Shown here: piece after piece, positions 6,720-14,895 of the stretch
Numbering within the stretch: the stretch's first letter is position 1
How the letters are laid out: each line of letters opens with the position of its first letter
DNA from: Bacteroidales bacterium
GTDB lineage: Bacteria > Bacteroidota > Bacteroidia > Bacteroidales > UBA932
Reading direction: 5' to 3'
Length of the DNA: 54,324 nucleotides
NCBI GenBank assembly: GCA_017482565.1
Contig: JAFUMO010000005.1
Span: 1-54,324, forward strand
Position numbers and translations under genes: made by a program
Notes under the pieces: model-generated
What the model saw: only the letters and a program-made list of their open reading frames with translations
Databases searched by the model: none
What the model was told of the DNA's origin: nothing

Positions 6720-9041
6720 ATGAAAAAATTAGTGCTTTTTTGCGGGATTTTATTTTTCCCTTTCTGCAGCTCCGCGTTGGAGCCTGCCCAGGTCCCGGGC
6801 AACGGGGCATCATCTGCCCGGCAGTCTTATATTTATAATATTCCCAATGAGGAGGCTGTTGCGGGGCATCCGGATACGGTTTTGCAGCATGAACGGCTCG
6901 ACAGCATTGTGGTAAGCAGCTGGAGGGCGGGAATCAATACTCCGGTAACATATACCCAGGTGAGCGGCAGGCAGCTGAGGAAACAGTCCCAGAGCCACTC
7001 TCTTCCAATGATGCTTGGGCTTCAGCCATCGGTTGTGGCAACCACTGAAGGGGGCTTGGGGCTGGGATACACAAAGATGTCGGTAAGGGGTACTGATGAT
7101 TCCAGAACCAATGTGACAATCAACGGCATTGGCATGAATGATTCGGAGAGCCAGCAGGTGTTCTGGGTGAACATCCCTTCCATCCACTCTTTCCTGGGCT
7201 CGGCACAGCTGCAGAGGGGAGTGGGGACCTCTGCAAACGGCTCGGGTGCATTCGGTGCGAGCCTTAACCTTGAAACAGGGCTGTCGGGAAGCACAGCTCA
7301 AGGGTCTGCAGATTTTACATTTGGTTCATACGGCACATATATGACCACAATTGCTGCTGGGACAGGCACCTCTGCCGGCGGATTCTCGTTTGATGTGGTG
7401 TATTCCCACGGGGAGACGGACGGTTATATCAGGAATGCCAAGGCAGACTTGAATTCCCTGTTTGCATCTGCAGGGTGGAAGGATGACAGAAATTCCCTCA
7501 GGCTCAATTATATCCTGGGAGACCAGACTACAGGCATTACCTGGGAGGGCGTTTCACCTGAAATGTATGGGACAGACCGCAGATATAATGTTGCCGGGGA
7601 GTATTATGATGAGATGGGGAATGTCCACTACTACGATAATGAGACGGACAATTACAGGCAGCACCATTTTCAGGCGGCATATACAAGGCAGTTTGGGGAT
7701 TTTGTTACATGGAACACTACCCTGAACTTTACCAAGGGCGACGGCTATTATGAGAACTACAAGGCGGATGCAAAGTTCTCCAAGTATGGTCTGGAGCCGG
7801 TGGAGATTGATGGGGAGATTTACAAGAAGAGTGATTTTATTGTGCAGCAGGCTATGGACAACAGCTTTTATGCATTCAATTCTTCTGTAGCTTATGTGCG
7901 TGGGGCAGTGAACGCTTCGGCAGCGGTTTCCTATGGATATTATGACGGCGGCCACTTTGGTGATGTGCTCTGGAGCAAGCATCTGCCTCTGGAGAGTGAT
8001 TTCCGCTGGTATGAGAATGATGCCGTTAAAAAAGATTACAGCGCATATGTGCGTGCCCAGGTGGATTTTGCATGTGGCATTACCGCTTTTGCGGATCTGC
8101 AGTATAGGGGAGTTTCTTATGAACTGGAGGGGATGGACAAGGATTTTGCCTCTCTGGACTGGTCTGCTGACTGGAATTTCTTTAATCCCAAGGCGGGTAT
8201 TACCTATGCCCCGGGGAATAACAGCCGAATTTATGCCTCGGTGGCAGTAGCACACAGGGAGCCAAGCCGCAGCGACATCAAAGAGAGCATCAAATCCTCC
8301 TCTGCCGACAGGCTGAAAGCCGAACGGCTTGTGGATGTGGAGATTGGCTACCGCTACAATTCTGAGAAACTCTCCGTTTCTGCAAACCTGTACCTCATGG
8401 AGTATAAGGACCAGCTTGTGGCAACCGGCAAACTTTCGGATGTGGGGTATGTGATAAAGGAGAATATTCCAGACAGCTACCGCCGCGGCATTGAGCTGGT
8501 TGGGGCATGGCAGGCCCTGCCATGGATGAGGCTGGACGGAAACCTTACCCTCTCCCGCAACAAGGCGGTGGATTATACGGCATACGTGGATACATACGAC
8601 AATGCAGATGACTGGAATCCTGTTGCCCAGACAGAGGTGTTCTTTGACAAGAGCAGCCTTATCCTCTCTCCGGAGGTGGTGGGAATGGCTATGGCTACCG
8701 TTACCCCAGGCTGCGGATGGGACCTTTCCCTGAGCGGCAAATATGTAGGGAAGCAGTATATGGACAACTTCAACTCCGAGGTATCCAGGGTTCCCGCCTA
8801 TTTTGTATCTTCGCTGAATGTGGCAAAAGAGTTTGCATTAGGTAAGAGGTCCGGCTCCGTTTCCCGTGGCTCATCCTTGAGGATTGGGGCCACAATAGAT
8901 AACCTCTTTAACAACAAATACTGGTCTTACGGCTGGATTTACCAGGCCTGGTTCGCCGACGGTTCCGCCCCATACGTGGAGCGTGGCATTTTCGCCCAGG
9001 CACCGGCAAACTTCATGCTGAAGGTGGCCTATAAATTTTAG
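6720..9041 (+). CDS. TonB-dependent outer-membrane receptor, predicted thiamine importer
   Basis: A 773-residue outer-membrane beta-barrel receptor. Residues 1-20 form a signal peptide. The plug domain spans about residues 55-195, with VVSSWRAG, SVRGTDDSRTNVTINGIGMND and a GTSANGSGAFGASLNLET stretch typical of the family. The remainder is the barrel, ending in the aromatic FMLKVAYKF. It has no N-terminal carboxypeptidase-D-like or STN domain, so it belongs to the simple importer type and not the SusC type. Position directly behind a TPP riboswitch and before a PnuC-family permease strongly suggests uptake of thiamine or a thiamine phosphate, as reconstructed for Bacteroides. The transported compound is inferred from regulation and context, not from the sequence of the barrel. 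Confidence 0.85.
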   Translation: MKKLVLFCGILFFPFCSSALEPAQVPGNGASSARQSYIYNIPNEEAVAGHPDTVLQHERLDSIVVSSWRAGINTPVTYTQVSGRQLRKQSQSHSLPMMLGLQPSVVATTEGGLGLGYTKMSVRGTDDSRTNVTINGIGMNDSESQQVFWVNIPSIHSFLGSAQLQRGVGTSANGSGAFGASLNLETGLSGSTAQGSADFTFGSYGTYMTTIAAGTGTSAGGFSFDVVYSHGETDGYIRNAKADLNSLFASAGWKDDRNSLRLNYILGDQTTGITWEGVSPEMYGTDRRYNVAGEYYDEMGNVHYYDNETDNYRQHHFQAAYTRQFGDFVTWNTTLNFTKGDGYYENYKADAKFSKYGLEPVEIDGEIYKKSDFIVQQAMDNSFYAFNSSVAYVRGAVNASAAVSYGYYDGGHFGDVLWSKHLPLESDFRWYENDAVKKDYSAYVRAQVDFACGITAFADLQYRGVSYELEGMDKDFASLDWSADWNFFNPKAGITYAPGNNSRIYASVAVAHREPSRSDIKESIKSSSADRLKAERLVDVEIGYRYNSEKLSVSANLYLMEYKDQLVATGKLSDVGYVIKENIPDSYRRGIELVGAWQALPWMRLDGNLTLSRNKAVDYTAYVDTYDNADDWNPVAQTEVFFDKSSLILSPEVVGMAMATVTPGCGWDLSLSGKYVGKQYMDNFNSEVSRVPAYFVSSLNVAKEFALGKRSGSVSRGSSLRIGATIDNLFNNKYWSYGWIYQAWFADGSAPYVERGIFAQAPANFMLKVAYKF

Positions 9042-9046
9042 GTAAT

Positions 9047-9157
9047 GTCGTGTCACGACTTACAATCGGTCCTACAGCTGTCTGTGGAGCTGGTGGTCTT
9101 GAAGTAAGTTATTGTGGTTCAGATAATTGTGAAAGCAAATGTAAGTCGTGACACGAC
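9047..9157. repeat. 18-bp perfect inverted repeat flanking a 75-bp spacer
   Basis: Bases 9047-9064 (GTCGTGTCACGACTTACA) recur as an exact reverse complement at 9140-9157. Each arm itself contains the odd palindrome GTCGTG-N-CACGAC, so either arm could fold alone. The element fills the gap between the receptor and pnuT. No transposase is nearby. A 20-codon frame starting at 9045 is present but has no family support. Similar short palindromes occur between genes in Bacteroidales (my recollection); here it may be a dispersed repeat or an mRNA processing/stability element. Confidence 0.85.
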
Positions 9158-9180
9158 TTCAGGATAATTGGTTGATTATT

Positions 9181-9816
9181 ATGGTTTTGGAAATTTTTGG
9201 CGTAGTTTTTGGCTTCATATATCTGTACCTGGAGATAAGGCAGGAGAAGGGAATGTGGGCGGTTGGTTTCCTTATGGCACTGGTGTATGCGGCGGTTTAT
9301 TGGAAGGGGCAGGTATATGCTTCAATGGGGTTCCAGATTTATTATGTGCTGGTGAGCGTTTACGGGTTTCTGGAGTGGCGCAGGCAGGGGAAGGCCCAGT
9401 TGCAGGCGGCTGGCCGGGAGCATGGGGCAGCCCAGGGGAGAGGAGATGAGGCATGGGAGCAGGGGAGGAGGATCCTTTATAGGAAGCTGCCTGGGAGTGT
9501 GCTGTTGTGGAGTACTGTGGTGTATGCAGTGGCAACAGCTTCAATGATGGGGGTGCTGGGGAGATTCACGGGTGATCCGGTCCCTTTTGCAGACAGCTCC
9601 GTTACGGTGCTCAGTGCAATTGCCACTTTTTGGCTCTCCAGGGCCTATAGGGAGCAGTGGCTGGTATGGCTGCTGGTTAATGTGGTTACGGTTGTGATGA
9701 CATTGGAACTGCAGCTATATCCTACAGCTGTACTCTATACTGTAAATGCCGTTGCATCCGTCTACGGATACATCCATTGGAAACGGAACGGAACCCTCCT
9801 CAACAGCAGGGGATAA
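9181..9816 (+). CDS. pnuT: PnuT, PnuC-family thiamine permease
   Basis: A 211-residue inner-membrane protein with about seven predicted hydrophobic segments, of the PnuC family of vitamin facilitators. Recognisable pieces are GVVFGFIYLYLEIRQEKGMWAVG near the N-terminus, QIYYVLVSVYGFLEW (about 62-76) and a C-terminal AVLYTVNAVASVYGYIHW. In Bacteroidales, PnuC homologues behind TPP riboswitches are assigned to thiamine (PnuT), and the location here after the riboswitch-controlled receptor supports that over nicotinamide riboside. I chose the ATG at 9181; GTG (9148) and TTG codons upstream lie in or near the inverted repeat. The loop at about residues 78-106 is unusually rich in Gly, Ala, Gln and charged residues. 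In many relatives a thiamine pyrophosphokinase gene follows; here it does not. Confidence 0.85.
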   Translation: MVLEIFGVVFGFIYLYLEIRQEKGMWAVGFLMALVYAAVYWKGQVYASMGFQIYYVLVSVYGFLEWRRQGKAQLQAAGREHGAAQGRGDEAWEQGRRILYRKLPGSVLLWSTVVYAVATASMMGVLGRFTGDPVPFADSSVTVLSAIATFWLSRAYREQWLVWLLVNVVTVVMTLELQLYPTAVLYTVNAVASVYGYIHWKRNGTLLNSRG

Positions 9817-9890
9817 GCTCCGTTTCTACATAAAATTCCGCTGCAGCCAAGTTTATTTATATAAAGTGTAATTTGTGTTATAATTTTTTG

Positions 9891-9898
9891 TACTTTTG
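9891..9898 (+). promoter_or_regulatory. -7 box of the amino-sugar kinase/murQ operon
   Basis: TACTTTTG matches TAnnTTTG, 30 nt upstream of the ATG at 9929. It excludes an in-frame start at 9896, which overlaps the box. TTTG at 9872-9875 is a possible but short-spaced -33. Confidence 0.5.
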
Positions 9899-9928
9899 CG
9901 TGATTATAACTTGAAATACACTTTTATT

Positions 9929-10768
9929 ATGTTACTTATCGCCGATTGTGGTTCTACAAAAGTTGACTGGCGTGCCATTGCTGCAGATGGTTCCGTGAAG
10001 TCAGTGAATACAGAGGGTATCAATCCTGTTTTCCTTTCATCAGAGGACATTTCAAAAATTCTTGAGGAGAAGGTTGTTCCGGCAATTGGAACAGATGTGA
10101 AGGAGATTTACTTCTATGGCGCCGGTATCCTTGCCCCAGAGCTTGCAAAAGTGCTCAGCGATGCTTTTGACAAAGTGTTTCCGGGCAACAAGTCTTTCGT
10201 TGCTTCAGACCTTCTCGCAGCGGCAAGGGCATTGTGCGGACACAGCGCAGGTATAGCCTGCATCATGGGAACGGGTGCAAACACATGTTTCTACGACGGC
10301 AATGAGATTGTGGACAATGTACGTGCCGGCGGATTCATCCTGGGTGATGAGGCAAGTGGCGGAGTCCTTGGCAAGAAGCTTATGGCAGACTTCATAAAGG
10401 GGCTTCTTCCAAAAGAGATTGAGGAGGAATTTGTAAAGAGATATGACCTTGATTACATGAAGATTGTACAGAAGGTTTACCGGGAACCGCTTCCAAGCAA
10501 ATGGCTTGCATCATTCTCCCCTTTCATCTCGGAGTTCAGGGACAATCCTCATATCAACAACCTCATCAGGACAAGTTTTGATGAGTTCTTCAAGAGGAAC
10601 ATCGTACACTATGACTACAAGAACTACCCTGTAAACCTTGTAGGTTCAATCGCCCACTACTATGAGGATATCCTCAAGGATGTGGCTGCCCAGAACGGCG
10701 CAACAATAGGCAAGATTATCAAATCACCTATTGACGGCCTTGTGGAGTACCATACCAACGCAATTTAA
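9929..10768 (+). CDS. BadF/BadG-type sugar kinase, probable MurNAc/GlcNAc kinase
   Basis: A 279-residue cytoplasmic kinase of the BadF/BadG/BcrA/BcrD (N-acetylglucosamine kinase-like) family. It begins with the phosphate-1 ATP motif ADCGSTKVDW (residues 5-14); the sugar-binding SDLLAAARALCG and the GTGANTCFYDG motif follow in the middle, and GGFILGDEASGGVLGKK lies behind. The adjacent murQ suggests that the substrate is N-acetylmuramic acid, giving MurNAc-6-phosphate for the etherase; in Tannerella forsythia a kinase and MurQ are neighbours in a MurNAc uptake cluster. GlcNAc as substrate is equally possible from sequence alone. The start follows the promoter box and matches the family N-terminus. 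Confidence 0.75.
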   Translation: MLLIADCGSTKVDWRAIAADGSVKSVNTEGINPVFLSSEDISKILEEKVVPAIGTDVKEIYFYGAGILAPELAKVLSDAFDKVFPGNKSFVASDLLAAARALCGHSAGIACIMGTGANTCFYDGNEIVDNVRAGGFILGDEASGGVLGKKLMADFIKGLLPKEIEEEFVKRYDLDYMKIVQKVYREPLPSKWLASFSPFISEFRDNPHINNLIRTSFDEFFKRNIVHYDYKNYPVNLVGSIAHYYEDILKDVAAQNGATIGKIIKSPIDGLVEYHTNAI

Positions 10769-10805
10769 TTTTTCTTCCCGACAACAAATGACAATACATA
10801 CAATT

Positions 10806-11621
10806 ATGACTAAAGTAACAGAGCAATCATCAAATTACGCCAATCTGGACAAGATGACAACCGCTGAGTTGTTGATGAACATGAACAAAGAGGACAAGTC
10901 AGTTCCATTGGCAGTTGAGAAATGTATTCCTGAGATTGAAAAACTTGTTGACGGAATAGTTGAGAGAATGAAGAAAGGCGGAAGGCTTTTCTATCTTGGA
11001 GCAGGTACCAGCGGACGTCTCGGCATCCTTGATGCATCTGAGATTCCTCCAACATACGGCGCACCGTTCGACCTCATCATAGGCCTCATTGCAGGAGGCG
11101 ATACAGCAATCAGAAAAGCTGTTGAGAATGCTGAGGATGACTGGGAGGGCGGCTGGAGAGACATGCAGCCTTACAATGTAGGTGAGAATGACGTTGTTGT
11201 AGGTATCGCTGCCAGCGGAAGCACCCCATACGTTATCGGAGCAGTAAAGGAGGCTCGCAAGCGCGGTATCCTCACTGGCTGTATTACCTGCAACCCTGGT
11301 GCTGCAGTAGCTGCCGAGGTTGATGTACCTATCGTTGCAGTTGTAGGCCCTGAGTTTGTTACAGGCTCAACCAGAATGAAGTCAGGTACAGCGCAGAAGC
11401 TTATCCTCAACATGATTTCAACTTCAACCATGATCAAGATGGGCCACGTGAAGGGCAACAAGATGGTTGACATGCAGCTTTCAAATGCAAAGCTTGTTGA
11501 CAGGGGAACAAGGATGATTATGGGTGAGACAGACATTACAGACTACGAGTATGCAAAATCACTTCTGCTCGAGCATGGTTCTGTAAGGAACGCTGTTGAT
11601 TTCTATAACTCACAGAAATAA
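10806..11621 (+). CDS. murQ: N-acetylmuramic acid 6-phosphate etherase MurQ
   Basis: A 271-residue SIS-domain enzyme that splits the lactyl ether of MurNAc-6-phosphate to give GlcNAc-6-phosphate and D-lactate in peptidoglycan recycling. The signature GAGTSGRLGILDASEIPPTY (about residues 61-80) and the GCKR-family signature GPEFVTGSTRMKSGTAQK (about residues 182-199) are intact. I chose the ATG at 10806 (MTKVTEQSS) because relatives start at this point; ATGs at 10788 or earlier only add an unrelated tail. It lacks the small C-terminal domain of the E. coli enzyme, which is usual in Bacteroidales. It lies 37 nt behind the kinase and only 2 nt before recR, so the three are likely one transcript. 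Confidence 0.93.
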   Translation: MTKVTEQSSNYANLDKMTTAELLMNMNKEDKSVPLAVEKCIPEIEKLVDGIVERMKKGGRLFYLGAGTSGRLGILDASEIPPTYGAPFDLIIGLIAGGDTAIRKAVENAEDDWEGGWRDMQPYNVGENDVVVGIAASGSTPYVIGAVKEARKRGILTGCITCNPGAAVAAEVDVPIVAVVGPEFVTGSTRMKSGTAQKLILNMISTSTMIKMGHVKGNKMVDMQLSNAKLVDRGTRMIMGETDITDYEYAKSLLLEHGSVRNAVDFYNSQK

Positions 11622-11623
11622 TA

Positions 11624-12238
11624 ATGTTCAAGCAGAAATATTCTTCACAGCTGCTTGAGAAGGCGGTGGACGAATTTGCTTCGTTGCCTGGAATTGGCCG
11701 CAAGAGCGCTTTGAGGCTCGCGCTGCACCTGCTCAAGCAGCCTGTAGAGAATATTGAAAGATTCGGGACATCTTTTATAGCTCTGCGCAGGGGAGTGAAA
11801 TATTGCAACTGCTGCAATATGATTACAGACAACGATGTCTGCTCCGTATGCGCCGATACCCGCAGGGACAAATCGGTCATCTGCGTCGTAGAGAGCATAA
11901 GGGATGTCTTGAGCATTGAAAACACTGAGCAATATTCAGGGCTTTACCATGTGCTTGGAGGCATCATATCTCCAATGGACGGGATAGGGCCTGCAGACCT
12001 CCCTATAGACAGGCTCATTGAGCGTGTGCAGGAGGGGGATGTAAAGGAGGTGATCCTTGCCTTGAGTACAAGCATGGAGGGGGAGACAACATCATTCTTC
12101 CTCTACAAGAAACTCAGTCCGCTAAATATCAGAATAAGCACAATAGCCCGTGGTGTGGGTTTTGGGGATGACCTTGAGTATACCGATGAACTTACATTGG
12201 GCAAGTCAATCCAGAACAGACACCTGTTCAAACTTTAA
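11624..12238 (+). CDS. recR: Recombination mediator RecR
   Basis: A 204-residue DNA repair protein that with RecO (and RecF) loads RecA onto SSB-coated single-stranded DNA at gaps. Visible parts are the N-terminal helix-hairpin-helix LPGIGRKSALRLALHLL (residues 21-37), the four-cysteine zinc finger Cys61/Cys64/Cys73/Cys76, and a Toprim domain from about residue 84 (VICVVES). A final TDELTLGKSIQNR motif matches the family C-terminus. Length is normal. The ATG is 2 nt after the murQ stop. Confidence 0.95.
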   Translation: MFKQKYSSQLLEKAVDEFASLPGIGRKSALRLALHLLKQPVENIERFGTSFIALRRGVKYCNCCNMITDNDVCSVCADTRRDKSVICVVESIRDVLSIENTEQYSGLYHVLGGIISPMDGIGPADLPIDRLIERVQEGDVKEVILALSTSMEGETTSFFLYKKLSPLNIRISTIARGVGFGDDLEYTDELTLGKSIQNRHLFKL

Positions 12239-12247
12239 ACAACTATT

Positions 12248-13693
12248 ATGAATTCAACCATTCTACTCATCACTTTTGTAATATACACCCTGCTTCTCTT
12301 TGCAATTGCATGGTACACCAGCCGCAATGCGGACAGCAAGACATATTACACAGGAAACAAGAGTTCAAACTGGTTCCTTGTGGCATTCGGTATGATAGGC
12401 TCCTCAATGTCGGGAGTATCATTCATGTCATTGCCAGGCAATGTGATCAACGAGAACTTCTACTACATGCCAATGGTATTCGGTATGTTCTTCGGTTATG
12501 CAATCATTGCGGGACTGCTCCTGCCATTGTACTTCAAGCTTAACCTTACATCCATCTACACATACCTGGAGCAGCGTTTCGGCCTTTACAGCTACAAGAC
12601 CGGTGCTTCATTCTTCATCATTTCAAGGCTCCTGGGCGCAACAGTAAGGACATTCCTTGTGATTTTTGTACTTTATAACTTTGTGCTGCAGCCACTTGGA
12701 GTTCCGTTTGTTGTTGCCGCAATTGTGTTTGTGGGGCTTGCAATCCTCTACACAATGAAGGGAGGTGTAAAGACAATTATCTATACAGATACAATCCAGA
12801 CCACATTCATGATTGTTGCAATTGTGGTTTCAGTGGGAGTTATCTGCAACCAGCTGGACTGGAGCTTTGGGGATATGCTCAAGAATGTTCACGAGAGCCA
12901 CTTCTCGGATATGTTCAATACAGACACAGCATCCCCTACAAACTGGGTGAAGAGGTTCCTCAGCGGTATCCTTATCCCCATAGCAATGACAGGACTTGAC
13001 CAGGCAATGATGCAGAAGAGCCTCAGCTGCAAGAACATTAAGGAGGCACAGAAGAATGTGATGACCTCAATCCTTATGATGATTCCTATCAACCTTCTGT
13101 TTGTGACCCTTGGTGCAGTGCTTGCAATCTTCATGCAGGGACATCCTGAGCTCATTGAGGCTGTAACTACAGGTGCCGGCAAGCTTGAGGCAGACAAGAT
13201 TTTCCCTACAGTTGCCCTCACATTGGGACCTGTTGTAGGTGTAATATTCTTTGTGGGCCTTATCTCCGCTGCGTATCCTACCTGTGCAAACGCCCTTACA
13301 TCCCTTACAACTTCAACCTGTATTGATATTGTGGGAATTGAGAAACATAATTGGGATGACAATAAGAAGAAGAAGGTGAGGATGAATGTCACCTATATCA
13401 TGGCTGCATTGTTCGTCCTTATGATATGCATGTTCAATGTACTCAAGAATGATGCGGTGATCAATATGGTATACCAGATTGCATCATATACATATGGACC
13501 GCTCCTGGGACTCTTCATGATGGGTATCCTTACAAAGGTGAACATCAAGGATAAGGCAGTTCCTTACATCTGCGTGCTTGCACCGGTACTCTGCTTCATC
13601 ATTGAGAACTATATCTTCAGCTTCGGCTTCTCGCTTATAGCTGTTTGTGCAGGACTTACAATGTTGGGACTCCTCATCTTCAGGAAGAAATAG
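12248..13693 (+). CDS. Sodium:solute symporter (SSS family)
   Basis: A 481-residue polytopic inner-membrane protein of the SSS family (APC/LeuT fold), with about 13 hydrophobic segments. The N-terminal AWYTSRNADSKTYYTGNKSSNWFLVAFG followed by GSSMSGVSFMSLPG is characteristic, as are the GGVKTIIYTDTIQTTFM and GLDQAMMQKSL segments, the last typical of transporters of sugars, sialic acid or related solutes. The substrate is unknown. It follows recR by 9 nt and lies in the transcription unit of the amino-sugar kinase and MurQ, so an amino sugar (MurNAc or GlcNAc) is a reasonable but unproven guess. Confidence 0.85.
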   Translation: MNSTILLITFVIYTLLLFAIAWYTSRNADSKTYYTGNKSSNWFLVAFGMIGSSMSGVSFMSLPGNVINENFYYMPMVFGMFFGYAIIAGLLLPLYFKLNLTSIYTYLEQRFGLYSYKTGASFFIISRLLGATVRTFLVIFVLYNFVLQPLGVPFVVAAIVFVGLAILYTMKGGVKTIIYTDTIQTTFMIVAIVVSVGVICNQLDWSFGDMLKNVHESHFSDMFNTDTASPTNWVKRFLSGILIPIAMTGLDQAMMQKSLSCKNIKEAQKNVMTSILMMIPINLLFVTLGAVLAIFMQGHPELIEAVTTGAGKLEADKIFPTVALTLGPVVGVIFFVGLISAAYPTCANALTSLTTSTCIDIVGIEKHNWDDNKKKKVRMNVTYIMAALFVLMICMFNVLKNDAVINMVYQIASYTYGPLLGLFMMGILTKVNIKDKAVPYICVLAPVLCFIIENYIFSFGFSLIAVCAGLTMLGLLIFRKK

Positions 13694-13699
13694 CAGTGT

Positions 13700-14287
13700 A
13701 TGACTTATATTGAACTTATGATACTGGCGGTGAGTCTCACCTTCGATACTTTTGCGGTGTCTGTAACGGGTGGAATCTCATTGCCGGACAATACAGAAAA
13801 ATCAAGGAAGGCTATGATCATAGCCTTCTTTGGCTTTATGCAGGCGGCCTATCTCTTTGCCGGATGGTTCGTAGGGGGAAAGTTTTCCAGTTTCATTACA
13901 GAGTGGGACCACTGGGTTGCCTTTGCAATACTCATGTATCTTGGCTGCAGGATGGTGTTCGGGGCTGTAGTGAAGAAGGGGGAGGAGGAGAAGCCTTCTG
14001 CGGTGGATTTCCTCAGGTTTAGGAAACTTTTTGTCCTGGCCACAGCCACAAGCATTGATGCGCTTGCCGTTGGTGCCTCGCTGGCTATGCTGGATACAGA
14101 TACGGTGAGGATTCTGGCAACCGTTGCATTCACCTTCATTGCTACGGCAGCTGCCTCTCTGATTGGTATACAGGGGGGAAGGAAGCTTGGTTCAAGGATA
14201 GGGGGCAAGGCTGAGATATGGGGAGGCCTCATCCTGATATTCATCGGGATGAAGATACTTATAGGACATCTGGAACTTTTTGCCTGA
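13700..14287 (+). CDS. mntP: Manganese efflux pump MntP
   Basis: A 195-residue inner-membrane protein with six predicted helices, of the MntP (DUF204) family, which exports Mn2+. The two symmetric Asp-containing motifs are present: SLTFDTFAVSVTGG (about residues 12-25) and TSIDALAVGASLAML (about residues 116-130). The central loop KKGEEEKPS is charged as usual. It starts 6 nt after the symporter stop. No yybP-ykoY manganese riboswitch is seen upstream, so regulation is likely from the upstream promoter. It converges with hisIE, with only 5 nt between the stop codons and no terminator visible. Confidence 0.93.
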   Translation: MTYIELMILAVSLTFDTFAVSVTGGISLPDNTEKSRKAMIIAFFGFMQAAYLFAGWFVGGKFSSFITEWDHWVAFAILMYLGCRMVFGAVVKKGEEEKPSAVDFLRFRKLFVLATATSIDALAVGASLAMLDTDTVRILATVAFTFIATAAASLIGIQGGRKLGSRIGGKAEIWGGLILIFIGMKILIGHLELFA

Positions 14288-14292
14288 GGCGC

Positions 14293-14895
14293 TTATCTGT
14301 GCCTCAGTGCAAGTTCCTTCTCCAGGTCCTCAATTGTACATTCCATCTGCTCGAGGAGTACCAGCAGGTGGTAGATCATGTCAGAGGTCTCGTATATAAA
14401 GCGGCTGCGGTTTCCGTCAACAGCTTCAATGACACTTTCAGTTGCCTCTTCGCCCACCTTCTGGGCGATTTTTTTTACCCCCTTTATGAAGAGCTTTGTA
14501 GTGTAGGAGCCTTCCGGCATTTCATGGTGCCTCTGTTGTATAATCTGCTGCAGCCCTCTGATAAACCCTTCGTGTTCCGGTGTGTCAAAGCAGCTTGTTG
14601 TCCCCCTGTGGCATGTGGGGCCGCATGGCGTAGCCTTTATCAGTAGGGTATCCTTGTCACAATCTACATAAATATCCTTTACCGTGAGCCAGTTCCCGCT
14701 GGTCTCACCCTTGGTCCACAGACACTTCCTGCTGCGTGAATAGAATGTCACCTTCCCTTGTGTGATGGTCCTGTTGTACGCCTCTTCGTCCATATATCCA
14801 AGCATCAGTACCTTAAGGGTGGCGGCATCCTGTATTATTGCAGGCACAAGGCCGTCCTGCTGCCTTGAAAGGTCAAGTTCATTGAATGGTATCAT
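14293..14895 (-). CDS. hisIE: Bifunctional phosphoribosyl-AMP cyclohydrolase / phosphoribosyl-ATP pyrophosphatase
   Basis: A 200-residue fusion that carries out steps 2 and 3 of histidine synthesis. Residues about 1-105 are HisI (cyclohydrolase), with KVLMLGYMDEEAY, TFYSRSRKCLWTKGETSGN and the zinc-binding cysteines in VDCDKD and CGPTCHRG. Residues about 110-200 are HisE (pyrophosphatase), with the acidic metal-binding stretch KVGEEATESVIEA. HisI-HisE fusion is common in bacteria. It is the last gene of the his operon and overlaps hisF by 4 nt. Confidence 0.95.
   Translation of the reverse strand: MIPFNELDLSRQQDGLVPAIIQDAATLKVLMLGYMDEEAYNRTITQGKVTFYSRSRKCLWTKGETSGNWLTVKDIYVDCDKDTLLIKATPCGPTCHRGTTSCFDTPEHEGFIRGLQQIIQQRHHEMPEGSYTTKLFIKGVKKIAQKVGEEATESVIEAVDGNRSRFIYETSDMIYHLLVLLEQMECTIEDLEKELALRHR

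Noticed and set aside
9045-9107. 20-codon frame (MSCHDLQSVLQ...) between the TonB receptor and pnuT
   Set aside because: It begins in the inverted repeat arm and has no family support; the repeat explains the sequence.
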